Source: Cylicocyclus nassatus
Taxonomy: Eukaryota; Nematoda; Chromadorea; Rhabditida; Strongylidae
Direction of reading: 5' to 3'
DNA length: 64,000 bases
Assembly (NCBI GenBank): GCA_958299035.1
Contig: CATQJL010000001.1
Coordinates: 23,216,653 to 23,280,652 of the forward strand
This document shows positions 44,964-56,426 of the stretch, in pieces (position 1 is the first letter of the stretch; each line of letters begins with the position of its first letter). The position numbers and the translations under genes are program-made. Under the pieces are notes generated by a model. The model was not told the DNA's origin, searched no databases, and saw nothing but the letters and a program-made list of their open reading frames with translations.

Positions 44964-46170
44964 TTAGGTTGGTGCAAAAGTTTTGTCAGTTTTTTCAATC
45001 CATCGGCAAACACGCTTCAAAATATATCCGATGCAGAATTTTTTCCTCTTTCCAGCTGCTAAACTCCCATTGTGTTTCGTTGCGACAGCCCGAGATATTC
45101 GCTGTAAATCACAACTACTCGTTTTTACCATGTCCAACATTCGCTAATTTCCAAAATCTTTGTATGAGGCTTTCGGAGGAGCCCTAACAACCAGCAGATG
45201 GGGCAAACCTTTTGTCAAATTTTTGTTGTCCTACGGCTTGTCTTTCAGAATCAAGTATTAGAAGGAAAAGAAAATGAGCGATTTTCGCTTTAAATTATAA
45301 AGATTCTGAAACATATGTTACGTCAGTGCGCACTCCTGAAATTAAGAAATGCTACGATTTTCCCCAATTTCGCTTGTCTCGGCAAAAAAGGCAAGTGTTA
45401 GAAGGAAAAGAAAAAGTTGCGTCGAATAGTGTTTGAAGTGGCCAAATTTTGCAGTCAGCCTATTTTAATCTCTTTGAACATTAAATGTTGAACACTTCAA
45501 TCACTATTCGATGCAACTTTTTCTTTTCCTTCTAACACTTGCCTTTTTTGCCAAAACAGGCAAAATTGGGGAAAATCGCAGCATTTCTTAATTTCAGGAA
45601 TGCGCACTGACGTAACATTTGTTTCAGAATCTTCATAATTCAAAGCGAAAATCGCTCGTTTTCTTTTCCTTCTAACACTTGCCTTTTTTGCCGAGACAGG
45701 CGAAATTGGGGAAAATCGCAGTATTTCTTAGTGGTAGCGGTAGTGAAGCGTTAAAACCTCAGTATTCTGTAGATTTTGCAGTGTTTGGTGCAATAACAAG
45801 TTATGCGATTTTTTTCAAACTGCGAATTTTTAGAAAATTACTTGGCAAAATTTTGAAAAAGCAGCCGAAAAAAAGGAAAAAATTGCACAAGTTAGCAAGA
45901 GGTTTGCCCTATCTGTTGTTTATTAGGGCTCCTCCGAAAGTCTCATACAAAAATTTTGTAAATTAGTAAAAGTTGTACAAGGTAAAAACGAAGGGACGCA
46001 ATTTCCAGCTAATATCCCATCACTCTCTCAATGAAACACATTGTGAGTTTAGCAGCTAAAAAGAGAAAGAAATTCTGCATTGGATACATTTCGAAGCCCT
46101 CGTTCATTTTCATTCTAGCGTGTTTGCGATGGATTGAAAGAAAAACTGACAAAACTTTTGCACCAACCCA
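44964..46170. mobile_element. mariner-like foldback MITE (TTAGGTTGGTGCAAAAG ends)
   Basis: Ends TTAGGTTGGTGCAAAAGTTT and inverted AAACTTTTGCACCAACCCAA, the latter with one change. Two pairs of internal inverted and direct copies (AGAAGGAAAAGAAAA, GAAATTGGGGAAAATCGCAG). 1.2 kb. Confidence 0.87.
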
Positions 46171-46174
46171 ATAT

Positions 46175-47202
46175 ATTAGGTTGTCCCGAAAGTTTTGTCC
46201 GTTTTTTCAACCTATCATAAAAACGTGTGGAACAAAGATAGAGAAACGCTCTAGAAGGAGAAGCACTATCCGACGCATCTTTTCTTTCTCTTTCTAACTA
46301 TCATAATTTCATGTCGACTAATCTTTTGCTCACTGAGAATAACACCGAAATTTCGAACCCGTGGTTTTTACTATGTCCAAGCTTGACAATTTTTCACAAT
46401 CTTTATTTTTGATTCTCGGAAAAGCTTTGGCAGTTAGATAGAGCAAAAAAGGGCAATATGACGCAATGTTGCGGTATCTATAGCCAGCCTTGAAAATTTT
46501 TTAGAAATATTAGTTTTCTGATTCTATTAAGTTCCACTTTTGGTGATGCCAAAAGCCAGAGATTATGAAACGGCGCACAACTAAGGTGTTGTTCGATGCA
46601 GCTTTTCCTCCTTTTTCCAGTGAGTGTGTTTTCTCTCCAATTTGCGGGGTCTTTGGCGATAAAATTTTCATAATTCTTGAATTTGACCCCACCCCAGCGT
46701 GTACACGTAAAATGCAAAATCTTAGATTTTGAAGCGGTAAACGCTCATTTGCTTCGTAAAAATAGTGAATAATCGTAATTGGTTTTTGAAAGTTTCAAAA
46801 TCTGATATTTCTTAGTGTTCGAGGCGTTTCTGTATTTTAGAACTTTGCAAAAGTAAAGACTTTTGAAAAATTATCTTTAAAACTATTGAAAAACCAGCTA
46901 GATAAGTCAAATAATTGCATTGCATTGCCCTTTGCTTACTCTATCTGAGGGCTATCAAAGGTCTCCCAAAAGTTGAAAATGAAGATTGTGAAAAATTGTC
47001 AAAGTTGGACATAGTAAAAACCATGGGTTCGAAATTTCGGCGTTTATCTCGGTGAACAAACGATTAATCGGCATGGAAGCAAGACAGTTAGAAAGAGAAG
47101 GAAAAGATGCAGTCGGATGGTGCTTAGAGCGTTTCCCTATCTTTGTTCCACGTATTTTTATGACAGGTTAAAAGAACGGACAAAACTTTCGGGACAACCT
47201 AA
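46175..47202. mobile_element. mariner-like MITE (TTAGGTTGTCCCGAAAG ends)
   Basis: TTAGGTTGTCCCGAAAGTTT and inverted AAACTTTCGGGACAACCTAA, nearly perfect ends, about 1.03 kb, separated from the previous MITE by TATA. Confidence 0.9.
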
Positions 47203-47299
47203 TATAAGATTGATGATTTTGTTGGTTTATAAAAATGCTACGAACTTATGGAACGACCTAATAGAATGTTAGTTTAGTAGCCTTCATACTCAAAACGTT

Positions 47300-47537
47300 A
47301 ATAAACTTGATCCAATAACGACTTTATGTGTTCTGTTTCATCGTGAGTAATCAATATGTCGTCCATGTATTGATAAACATGGAATAGGAGTTTTGGATTT
47401 TGTATTCTATATGCAAAGTTGTACTCAACGTATGAGGACGTAAGGTCTGCAATTATAGGCTAACATTACTCCCCTTGAGGTACTCCAACTGTATGATGAA
47501 GTATTTGGTTGCCTATTCAAAGGCAAAAGCAGATATA
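47300..47537 (-). pseudogene. Penelope-like RT fragment with YMDD box
   Basis: HHTVGVPQGSNVS, then after a one-base shift IIADLTSSYVEYNFAYR and YQYMDDILITHDETEH. The right edge is the TSD of the MITE at 47538. Confidence 0.75.
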
Positions 47538-48081
47538 GGCCCGTAGTAAAGCTGCCTCATTTAATCTCACTGAGGAAAGCTTCAGTTGAGGCTTCGACGA
47601 GTCAGCTTTGCCTCATTTAAGCCATTGATTGATGATTCCAACCATCCACATTGATATGATTGTTTACGCCACGTTCGTGCAAGTATACAAGTCAAAACCC
47701 GTTCGCCAAACATTCACACCTGTGTGTTTCGTCCTAGCGGCGGAGATGTGGCCCCACTTGTTAGATCTTATCGAAGATCGTCAGCCTGCACTGGGGTTCC
47801 TTACTCTGTATGTTCAACATATTTCATACATTATATCGAACGTTTAGCTTTCCTTTTAAATCTCCTTATTCGCACACTGTTTTGGGAGATCATCGCTCGG
47901 ATCATTTCCGATGACTCGACAGGGAGATCATCTTCCTGCCGAACCTGACCTGAAGCTCACATGTCAGGTGACGTTGCATTCTTATAGCATGGGGAAGTGG
48001 GCGGTCGTCATTTCACCTGGTGGAACCTCACATAAGGGGCTCAAGGAGGTCATTTCTCCTGACCGAGCTTTACTACGGGCC
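47538..48081. mobile_element. MITE with 3-bp duplication ATA (Harbinger-like)
   Basis: GGCCCGTAGTAAAGC and inverted GCTTTACTACGGGCC, flanked by ATA at 47535-47537 and 48082-48084. 544 bp, internal CCTCATTT repeats. Confidence 0.8.
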
Positions 48082-48110
48082 ATAGTTTAGAAAATAAATT
48101 ATACCTTCTA

Positions 48111-49032
48111 TTAGGTTGTTGCAAAAATAATGTCCGTTTTTCTAGGCCTATTTTCCGAACAACTTTTTTCCTTCATAATTTCTTTTTCGATATAGATTCT
48201 GCATATCTTTGGAGAGCTTTTTTCATGTACTTTCTATCAGTTTTGAAATTAAGCTTCTATCTCATCTGTGAAAATTTCATCAGCATCTCACACAACTGCA
48301 CTCAAAATCGAAAACGTTGCTTTAACTCCCTTGGCCACAAATCAGGCGCAAATGGACGGATTCTTTTGAAAACATAGCTAATGTATTGGCTGAACATTGT
48401 TTACCTACAGCATGTTTAAGCAGATTTTCTAAAAATATCTGAACCGAGAAATCGACTCCCCGCAATAGATATTCGCTGCTGGCACTCTACGGGTCCAAAG
48501 ATTCTCATGAACAGGGCAATCGCCGAAGCTTCGCCCAATTCTGTATGCCTGAGGTCAGGATATCTTTCCCAAAATTTTTGCAGAAAAGCTTAACTATTCA
48601 GTGTATGAAGAATTTCAAATTTCCATAGTTTGGGACTTTCTAGCCCACCACAAATAGGCTCGAAAAGTGAACAATTTTGAATTTCTATTTTTTCGTTTCG
48701 CAGAACTCCTTCGTTAAAGTATTTTCTAAGCAGAAGTATACTACTGGCTTGTTTCTACGAAATAAGCTGATCAGCAGTCAAAGGAACAAAACTGTCCAAA
48801 GAAAGTTGTAGTCTCTCAAAGACGAGGCTTTTAAAAGAAAAACTTGCGGTTTTTTGAGGCATGGTTTTCTTCCCTTTTGTGATATCAGTAAATGCTCTGG
48901 TGTACATCAGGCTAAAAAAGGTTTACTGCTTCATATGGTTTTGATTGCATTCAAAAATATGAAGGCTGAACAAAGTTATAGCCTTCCAAAGTAAAACTTT
49001 GCAAAACGAATATTATTTTTGCAACAACCTAA
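48111..49032. mobile_element. mariner-like MITE (TTAGGTTGTTGCAAAAAT ends)
   Basis: Ends TTAGGTTGTTGCAAAAATAA and inverted TTATTTTTGCAACAACCTAA, 922 bp. Confidence 0.88.
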
Positions 49033-49119
49033 TATTTTGAAGTGCTTATAGCCGTTAGTATCGTCGTGTGTAGAGGAGTGCATAACTCCATTTTTAATTC
49101 TTATATATATATATATATA

Positions 49120-50037
49120 TTAGGTTGTCTGGAAATTAATGCCGGTTTTGCATACTCTCATTTCAAAGCATCGTAACTCCTTTAAAATTGCATATTTTGA
49201 AATGAGGTAAAAACTACTGTGATCAGCAACTCTTTTCCTATCTACAGCATGTTCACTTATACATGTAGCTCCAACAAGCAAATTATTGAAAGCCAGAAAG
49301 TAACAAGAGATTTCTTTAACAAGGTAATATTTGGCGAATTGTAAACTCCTACCGGATATGAGTATTCAGCGAGAAACTTCTGCAGCTCATAGCCACAGAC
49401 CAGTGCTACATATACAGCTATGCAGAAATTTTGTAAGGAATTTTCTGCGAAAGAAAAAATTGCGGAATCAAAATTTTTCATTTTTTCGATATTTCTTCCA
49501 AGGCTGCGATCTCCGATAATTTTGATCTTTTTTATTAACTCACCAAAAATAAAGCCTGAGAGGTACCAGTTGAGATGACATCTAACGGCAGTGGTCTCAC
49601 TCTTCAAGTACGAGGAAAGTCTTTCACCGATGCTTTCTTTAGAAAAGTTTTCTAGGCCATGGAATGGCATTGACAGTTATTCATGTTAAAGCCTCAATTT
49701 CTCTGTTCTCACAATTGTTCGAAGGAAGAGCTATTATCTATCTTGTAGATTTACTCAATATCTTGCTTCAACTATATTATCATGGAAATATCCCTCCTGC
49801 CGAATAAGTTCAAGCCAAAATGGTGCAAAGGGTAAATTTAGTAATTCAGAGCTTCATCTTCGATAGTTGTAGATTTTGAACAAATTAAGTTGATAGTGGA
49901 AGAAATATATATAAGAGAGAGCATGAAGAGGGGTTTCTTATAGTATGCGAAAGTGGTGGAAAGATGCACATATACAGAAGAACGATCCTCTTGAAATTGC
50001 ATTTGCAGAAACCTGCACTGATTTCCGGACAAGCTAA
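49120..50037. mobile_element. mariner-like MITE (TTAGGTTGTCTGGAAATTA ends)
   Basis: Ends TTAGGTTGTCTGGAAATTAA and inverted GATTTCCGGACAAGCTAA, 918 bp, next to a (TA)n run. A 137-codon open frame inside (49257-49670, minus) has no transposase signature. Confidence 0.82.
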
Positions 50038-50043
50038 TATATA

Positions 50044-50701
50044 GAATGTCCCAAAGAATGTGCCTACTGTTTGTTAATAACTTTTTTGTAGCGAAGTCTT
50101 AGAAAAACCTCTGGGTACCATTTTGTAGATCTAGCTTCAACATTGATTTACAGTATAGAAAGAACCACCCATTTCCCTTCATTACTGTGGAATTAAGAGA
50201 AACTTCAAGGAGGGATTTGAGCCATGAAAGGCATATTTTGCCTCAGAAAGGGTTTTAGCAGCCTGAAAACTTCCGCACTGGGCTAATTGGAGCTGTTGAT
50301 TCTAAATGTGAAGTTCGCAACTTGTCATAATGCCTCATTAAAAAGTTTTGCGAGGTAAGCAGTAGCGGCCTTTTTCAAGATGTCCCTAAAAAGTGCGGTC
50401 ACACAGTTTAAAAAGCTTCGCAATCTTGTATATAGTTGAGTAGTAAGTCAGCGTCCACGAAAACCCTACACAAGTTTTCACATTTTTTTTGAAAACTCCT
50501 GAAACGCGGATTTTTCCACAATGTCACCTCATACTCGAAGTATCTACCGTAATCCTCCAGTAACGAAGAGCGATCGGTGATTGCTCTATACTGTAAATCT
50601 GAGTTGAAGCAGCTCTACAAAACGACATAAAGCGTCTCAAGACCTTATTACAAGAGAGTTATTAACAATCAAATAGTAGGCACATTTTTTGGGACACCCT
50701 G
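50044..50701. mobile_element. CAGGGTGTCC-family MITE
   Basis: Left AGAATGTCCCAAAGAATGTGCC and right inverted GGCACATTTTTTGGGACACCCTG (shortened here), with GTAGATCTAGCTTCAAC arms; about 660 bp. Confidence 0.8.
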
Positions 50702-50860
50702 TATATTTTACATGCATTTTGAGGCACAGTTCAAGTACTTCCTTTAGGTAATGATGTTATAAGGAATGTTAGTGAACATGTTGGTAAAATCACCAAAGAA
50801 GATTCTTCTGTTTCTTGCTTCAATGTTGCTTACAAAAGAATGTTCAGAAATCGAAGTGAC
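50702..50860 (-). pseudogene. Penelope-like RT fragment, motif A
   Basis: NRRIFFGDFTNMFTNIPYN corresponds to the F.FDFS.LYTNIPH motif of the family. Left edge is the end of a CAGGGTGTCC MITE. Confidence 0.65.
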
Positions 50861-51399
50861 CATTCCAGATAAGCACCATATGCAGCAGATGTAGCAGAGA
50901 ACGCTGCCTGCGAACCTGTATTTCTTATCTGCTTAGCGCCTATGTGGGCGAAGCTATGAACAGAGTTGAGGGAAAGGTCAGACATAACTTTTTCAAGAAC
51001 GATCCCCTGCCCTTCCATGAAAGCCCTCAAACGACCCCTTCTTCCCCTTCTTGACTCCGGAACTTCAGAGTGTGACATTCTGGAGGAATCTTTTATCTAG
51101 AAATTTTTCAAATTTATGAGAACTGCACGCCCAATTTTCTGCGACTGCACTTTACAATCGCGCGTAATTTGACGGCTAATTTTGATCTGATTGGGCCTAT
51201 TAAAAGAGCTGTAATTTTTCAAATGGTGGAGCGTTAGGGTCCAAATTTCCAATGTAGCAAGAAGAAGCTATGAGCTCAATGATCATACCAGGAGTGAAGC
51301 GTTTTCTGGATTTTGAAGGCATGTTAAGGGGGACAGGCGCAAAGCTACTTAGGAAGCCGCTTAGGAAGCCTGAGCTTTTGAGTAGTTGCGCTTGAACCA

Positions 51400-51636
51400 G
51401 TTAAAGGCAGCGGCTCGGCAGATTTTCAACTACGGGGTTTTGGCAGGTTTGGGGCCCCGTATTCTGGCAGATTTGGGGCCCCGCCCCCGAGGAAGGGAAG
51501 CGGCGGTTCAACCGCCCCCTGGCTTGCAGAGTTCACATTTTCGGCGCGAGTTGCTGTTTTGGTTCACTTGAAGGGCCTCCTATCAATCTGTGTCAAGATC
51601 TGAGGTGAGCTCATTCTGCCGAGACGCTGCCTTTAA
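51400..51636. mobile_element. 237-bp MITE (GTTAAAGGCAGCG ends)
   Basis: GTTAAAGGCAGCGGCTCGG and inverted CTGCCGAGACGCTGCCTTTAAC-type end; GC-rich core with GGGGCCCCG repeats. TA may be the duplicated target. Confidence 0.75.
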
Positions 51637-52635
51637 CTTTAAAATCTCAAAGATACAGTAGGTGTTCGAGCTTACTCGACTTGTTTTGGCTTTGTGATGG
51701 TTGGTGGAGTTGAAGCACCCGAGGTAAAAAAACCCGGTGATTAACATTCTGGCAGCAGTTCTTAATCCATTATTTGAAAGCGATATGAAGTCCAGTTCTT
51801 ACCATAGACTGATAAAAATACTTTTTTATGAATACAAAAAGCAGACTTCTTTCACTTTTGTGACCAAGTTAATCATGTCTATGAAAATCATGCTTTTTGG
51901 ACGTTAGGAAACATTAGAAAATTAATAGGTGTTGGTTTGCAGAGCTCGTTGAGATTTGGCATGCTAATTACGGCATGCTTATTTACACAAAAAGCTTTTT
52001 TGGTGACTTCACGGTATGTGTAAGCTAGAAGAATTAAAATTTGGCTGAGACTACGTGGGTCTGAGTTAATCAGCATGCTGTTCATAAAAGTCATTCCTCT
52101 GCTAGAGTTATGAAATTCAGTAGCGCTTTTCATTTGCACCTTAGTCGATCGTAGTATCTCTCACTTTTTTGAGCAGATTCGCTTCTTGACTACGACGCCT
52201 CCCCCCCTCCCCCCCTCCCTCCTCTCCTGCTCTTACTTTCAGTACGACCTCCCAGGCGCGCCTTACTCCGAGCTCAACCCTGCTATGAGCCGTTAAAAAG
52301 CGTTATTTTGCTTAGAAATCGTGCTTGCGAAGCGCAAGTTTAGCAGTACAAAGCCATGTTCGGCTTAATGCTGGACGAAAACATGCAGCTAGTTCATTTC
52401 CTATATCTTTAAAGCCTAAAGGTGACCTGAAAGTGCGACTATGTACTCGAATTTTTACGTGTGATTTTTTCGCAACAAAACTGGTCATGACTTCGTTCAC
52501 AAGTTCGATAAGCAGATATGGAATACAGGTTCGAATTCAGCGTTGAATGCTACATCGAATGGTAGGCAGCTTGCTTGGATAGGGCACTTCAACCTTTGAT
52601 TATTCCCTTGTTAGGTCTGCGGACATGCATAATCA
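51637..52635. other. unassigned; open frames at 51888-52139 and 52312-52500 (minus)
   Basis: Both frames look protein-like in composition but I recognise no family; they may be Penelope or other element coding debris. Confidence 0.35.
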
Positions 52636-52992
52636 TTAATAGCCCAGTTTGTGAGCATCTTTTGTTTTCAAAAACAGTGTTTGCGAATTTTCAAAATAAA
52701 TCCTAATGAAGCTGAGAAGATATAACAACTCAAGCGTTATATGTTTGGTGCTGCTGTCATACACACCAGTGATAAACTTGAAATTTGTAGGATTCTTATG
52801 TAGCTTGGGTAAGCAATATATGACAGGAATATCACGACGTACTTTGTTCTCAATTTGCAGATTATCGCAAATAAGATGTCTGCTGATGATATCATTTACA
52901 TTGGAATTTTCAACCCTTTTATATATGTGATTGACTGTATAATGCGCAGTTAAACCCTTCTCTTCCAAATTATCAAATTTAATCTTTTGCAA
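52636..52992 (-). pseudogene. Penelope-like RT, N-terminal fragment
   Basis: 118 open codons including DNLQIENK, IPVIYCLPKLHKNPTNFKF and ITGVYDSSTKH, matching the LPK.HK.P..FR.I.......TK segment that opens Penelope RTs. A stop ends the frame; similarity (WAINDY) may continue in another frame. Confidence 0.78.
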
Positions 52993-53083
52993 ACAATTCC
53001 ATAATTAGAATTGGTTTTATCTAGGGAGCAAATCACAAAGTGGTTATGTATATAGTCGTTTCGTTTTTATTAATTTTACCAAA

Positions 53084-53998
53084 TTAGGCTGTCTCATAAT
53101 TAATGCACATTTTATGAATTTCAATTTCTAATCAAGATAACCCTTTTCCCAAACCATTTTTTTGAACGCAATAAAAGTTACTGCAAACAACAGCCGTTTG
53201 ACTATAAAATGCATGCTTTTGTTGGATCGCAGCCACTATAAGAAAGATTTTATAGCCTGAAAAATTCCCGAAAATTTTTTTAGAAACCTATACTTTGAGA
53301 GAGCTTAACTTTCGCTGAAATGTACTAGGATCGCGATGACTTGCTCATTATATAGCCGATGGTCGGTTGTGAAATGGAGTGAAGTTTGAATTTTACGGCA
53401 TATTTCTGTGAGAAAATTTTGCAAAAAAACTGGAAGTACCCATTTTTTTCAATATTTTGGAAGATCCAAAATATTGCCTTTCTGGGATTTTTTGAATTTT
53501 TTCTTTTCGAAAAGATGATGAAATGCTGCGTTTCTTCTAGCATTAGTTGTACTAGGTCTGCTCCATGTGTACTTAGCGAAATTCATACAGTCGCTTTTTT
53601 CTTAAGGTTTTTATGCAGCTTAGATAGGTCTCAACGACCAAGTTTGAGACAAGATTTCACAGCTCGGAAATTTTCGGAAATCCCATACAGACGAGCGTTT
53701 TGTAGCACAAAGCTTTAAGATCATTATGCATATTTCTTTAAAGAAAACCCATCTACTTTTCATAGAGTTAGAGCAAGGAGAGTGAAGGAAAAAAATTTTA
53801 AATTTTAATCACTTGTCTTTGAAGGCATGGAACTTCGACTCCAACAAAGATTTGCGGAAACGAAAGCACATATTAGAACCTAGAGGAATCGAGCTTTTCG
53901 ACACTGTAAAGGGTCTTGAAGAAAAATGTTTTCTCTTTGAAAAGCAGCTCTCTCAAAAAGGGGGTAGAAAAACGTGCATTAATTATGAGACAACCTAA
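53084..53998. mobile_element. mariner-like MITE (TTAGGCTGTCTCATAAT ends)
   Basis: Ends TTAGGCTGTCTCATAATTAA and inverted TTAATTATGAGACAACCTAA, 915 bp. Relative of 1651-2530. Confidence 0.87.
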
Positions 53999-54011
53999 TA
54001 TTATCTCTATA

Positions 54012-55132
54012 CTAGCTGGCTTACCCGGCTCCGCCGTATCCGGACCAAACTTGGCACACATACACTTCGGGCCCCGGCGGGTGTCACAGTCCACTTTTCG
54101 TTATCGATCGATGTCGATTTTACCGATTTTTATCGATTTTTTGGCAGAGTTCACCTTCAGGGCTAGGAGTTGGCACAGGGGGGAAGTGAGCATGGGGATT
54201 CCGAATACAATATTAGTTTTCAGAATTATCGATTGCTTTTATTGATTTTATCGATTTTTTGGCAGAGTTCACCTACAGGGCTAGGAGTTGGCACAGGGGG
54301 GAAGTGAGCATGGGGATTCCGAATACAATATTAGTTTTCAGGATCGTCCATTACTTTTATCGATTTTATCGATCTTTTTGCAAAGTTTGACCTGCGGGGC
54401 TGGGAGTTTGCACAGAGGGTAATCGAGCATGCAGATTACGAATACAATATTAGTTTTCAAGATCGTCCATTACTTTTATCGATTTTATCGATTTTTTGAA
54501 AATTTGAGCTAGGGGGCTGGAATTTGGCACAGGGGTGTTCGAGCATGCTGATCACCCCCCTTGGGGATGATCAGCATGCTCGATTACCCCCCTGTGCCAA
54601 CTCCCAGCCCCCTAGCTCAAACTTTGCAAAAAATCGATAAAATCGATAAAAGTAATCGATAATCCTGAAAACCAATATTGTATTCGGAATCCCCATGCTC
54701 GATTACCCCCCTGTGCGAACTCCCAGCCCCGTAGCTCAAACTTTGCAAAAAAATCGATAAAATCGATAAAAGTAATCGATAATTCTGAAAACCAATATTG
54801 TATTCGGAATCCCCATGCTCGATTACCCCCCTGTGCCAACTCCCAGCCCCGTAGCTCAAACTTTGCAAAAAAATCGATAAAATCGATAAAAGTAATCGAT
54901 AATCCTGAAAACCAATATTGTATTCGGAATCCCCATGCTCGATTACCCCCCTGTGCCAACTCCCAGCCCCGTAGGTGAACTCAGCAAAAAAATCGATAAA
55001 AATCGATAAAATCGATATCGATCGATGACGAAAAGTAGCCTATGACACCCGCCGGGGCCCGTAGTGTATGTGTGCCAAGTTTGGTCCGGATCGGTTCAGA
55101 AATGGAATTTTCTATTCGGAACATACGTACAC

Positions 55133-55167
<35 letters not shown>

Positions 55168-55202
55168 TACAGACAAACAGACATTCAGCTTTATATATAA
55201 GA
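54012..55202 (-). mobile_element. palindromic Helitron H5
   Basis: A|CTAGCTGGCTTACCCGG ... CTTTATATATAAGA|T, ACAG microsatellite at the 5' end, units converging on a GCTGATCACC...TGATCAGC centre near 54550-54578. Very close to H6. Confidence 0.9.
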
Positions 55203-55206
55203 TATA

Positions 55207-56420
55207 TTAGGTCGTTCCGAAAGTAATGTCGCTTTTTCATATGAACGCCAAATTTTATAGAACCAAGGTTTTCAAGAGATCTTGGAAGCATTCGATGCAG
55301 CATTTCATCCTTTTTCTAATGGTTGTAATATCATTGCATAATATTCAATGAGCTCTCAAAAAATTACCAAAACCTCCGAGTCGTTTTTCTTATTTTTGTA
55401 CTTATTTCCTGAAAACGTGTAAGGCCCCGGTCAGACTTCACGCGACTTAATCGTCGCGACCAAATCGCCAAGATTTCCATTCATTTTCATTTCACATTCA
55501 AAAATTTCGGTCTGGAAAAGTATCACAACCGAATGCAAGTTGATCTGCATGGAATGATGTTGTAACAGTTGTCTCCTCGCGATTCAGTCGCGACGATCAA
55601 ATCGCGTGAAGTCTGCCCGGGGCCTAAGGTAACAGATAGATGGAGAAAACTCTATAGGACACAGAATAATTTTTTCTTTTCCTTAGCTTGCTACTTAGAG
55701 TTTCTGGAATCAATTTTTCAATGCCGTCAAATTCCATATTTGGTCAACTTTACTTCTTTATTTGGTCAACTGGTGGAACTCACAGAACTACAACCGGCAA
55801 GCAACTTGGGTGTCATTCGACGCAGCCTTTTCTCCTCTTTCTACTAATTTCTTTCTGTTTCCGATTCATCAAGTTTTCCAGGATGAAATCATCATAATTC
55901 AGGTTTTCCAGGGCGCCCCAGGCTGTACCCGAAATTTCCGAAAGTTGCCATTCTGAAGCGGTGAATGCTCATTCGGTTTGTAAGATTAGTGTCAAACCAT
56001 ACCATCTTTGCATGTTTCAAAATTCAAAGATTTATTGGGTGTTTGATGCATTTGTGTCTGAGACGAGCCTGCTAGAATTCCATCAAAAAATCTATACAAT
56101 AATTATGATAAGCTATGGAAGTTAGAAAAAAAGTTGTGCTATTTTATGTAGGGTTTGCTCTGTCCATCCATTACTTGGACTGCTTGTGAGGGTTGTTATA
56201 AAAATTTAGAAAAATTTTGAAACTTGGCCTTCTCAAAAAGCATGGGTCGCAGATTTTGGTAATTTTTCGAGAGTTTATTGAATTTTGTGCAGTGTTTTTA
56301 TAACTGCTGGAAAGGGAGTGAAATGCCGCATCAAACGCTACCAGGATCTCTTGCATGTCTTTGTTCCACGAGATGTGACGCACGTTTGAAAAAAGCGACA
56401 TTACTTTCGGAACGACCTAA
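55207..56420. mobile_element. mariner-like MITE (TTAGGTCGTTCCGAAAG ends) with nested MITE
   Basis: Ends TTAGGTCGTTCCGAAAGTAA and inverted TTACTTTCGGAACGACCTAA. Contains a 202-bp insert at 55423-55624; otherwise parallel to 41111-42123. Confidence 0.9.
55423..55624. mobile_element. 202-bp Harbinger-like MITE with TAA duplication
   Basis: GGCCCCGGTCAGACTTCACGC and inverted GCGTGAAGTCTGCCCGGGGCC (each near 20 bp) with TAA at 55420-55422 and 55625-55627. TAA targets and G-rich ends fit PIF/Harbinger. Confidence 0.87.
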
Positions 56421-56426
56421 TATATA

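Larger units (their letters stand above)
39619..47209 (-). mobile_element. Helitron H3, expanded to 7.6 kb by nested insertions
   Basis: CTAGCTGGCTTGCCCGGCTCC after A39618 is the 3' end. The body runs to about 40079, resumes at 42124-42151 (CAGACATTCAGCTTTATA) and finishes with TATAAGA at 47203-47209 before T47210, together giving the usual 5' end. Original length is about 0.5 kb; it lacks the inverted arm. Insertions: 40080-42123, 42152-44961, 44964-46170, 46175-47202. Confidence 0.75.
47300..52992 (-). mobile_element. Penelope-like element RT (copy a), split by at least five insertions
   Basis: RT pieces in correct order on the minus strand: 52636-52992 (YCLPKLHKNPTNFKFI), 50702-50860 (FFGDFTNMFTNIPYNI, first catalytic aspartate) and 47300-47537 (HHTVGVPQGSNVS, then YQYMDDILITHDE with the YMDD box). 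These blocks are those of Penelope-like RTs. Between them lie the MITEs 47538-48081, 48111-49032, 49120-50037, 50044-50701 and 51400-51636. A frameshift separates block B from YMDD. No GIY-YIG part is seen downstream. Confidence 0.75.

Noticed and set aside
49257..49670. 137-codon frame inside a mariner-like MITE as a transposase
   Set aside because: No DDE/D motif or helix-turn-helix signature; siblings lack it.
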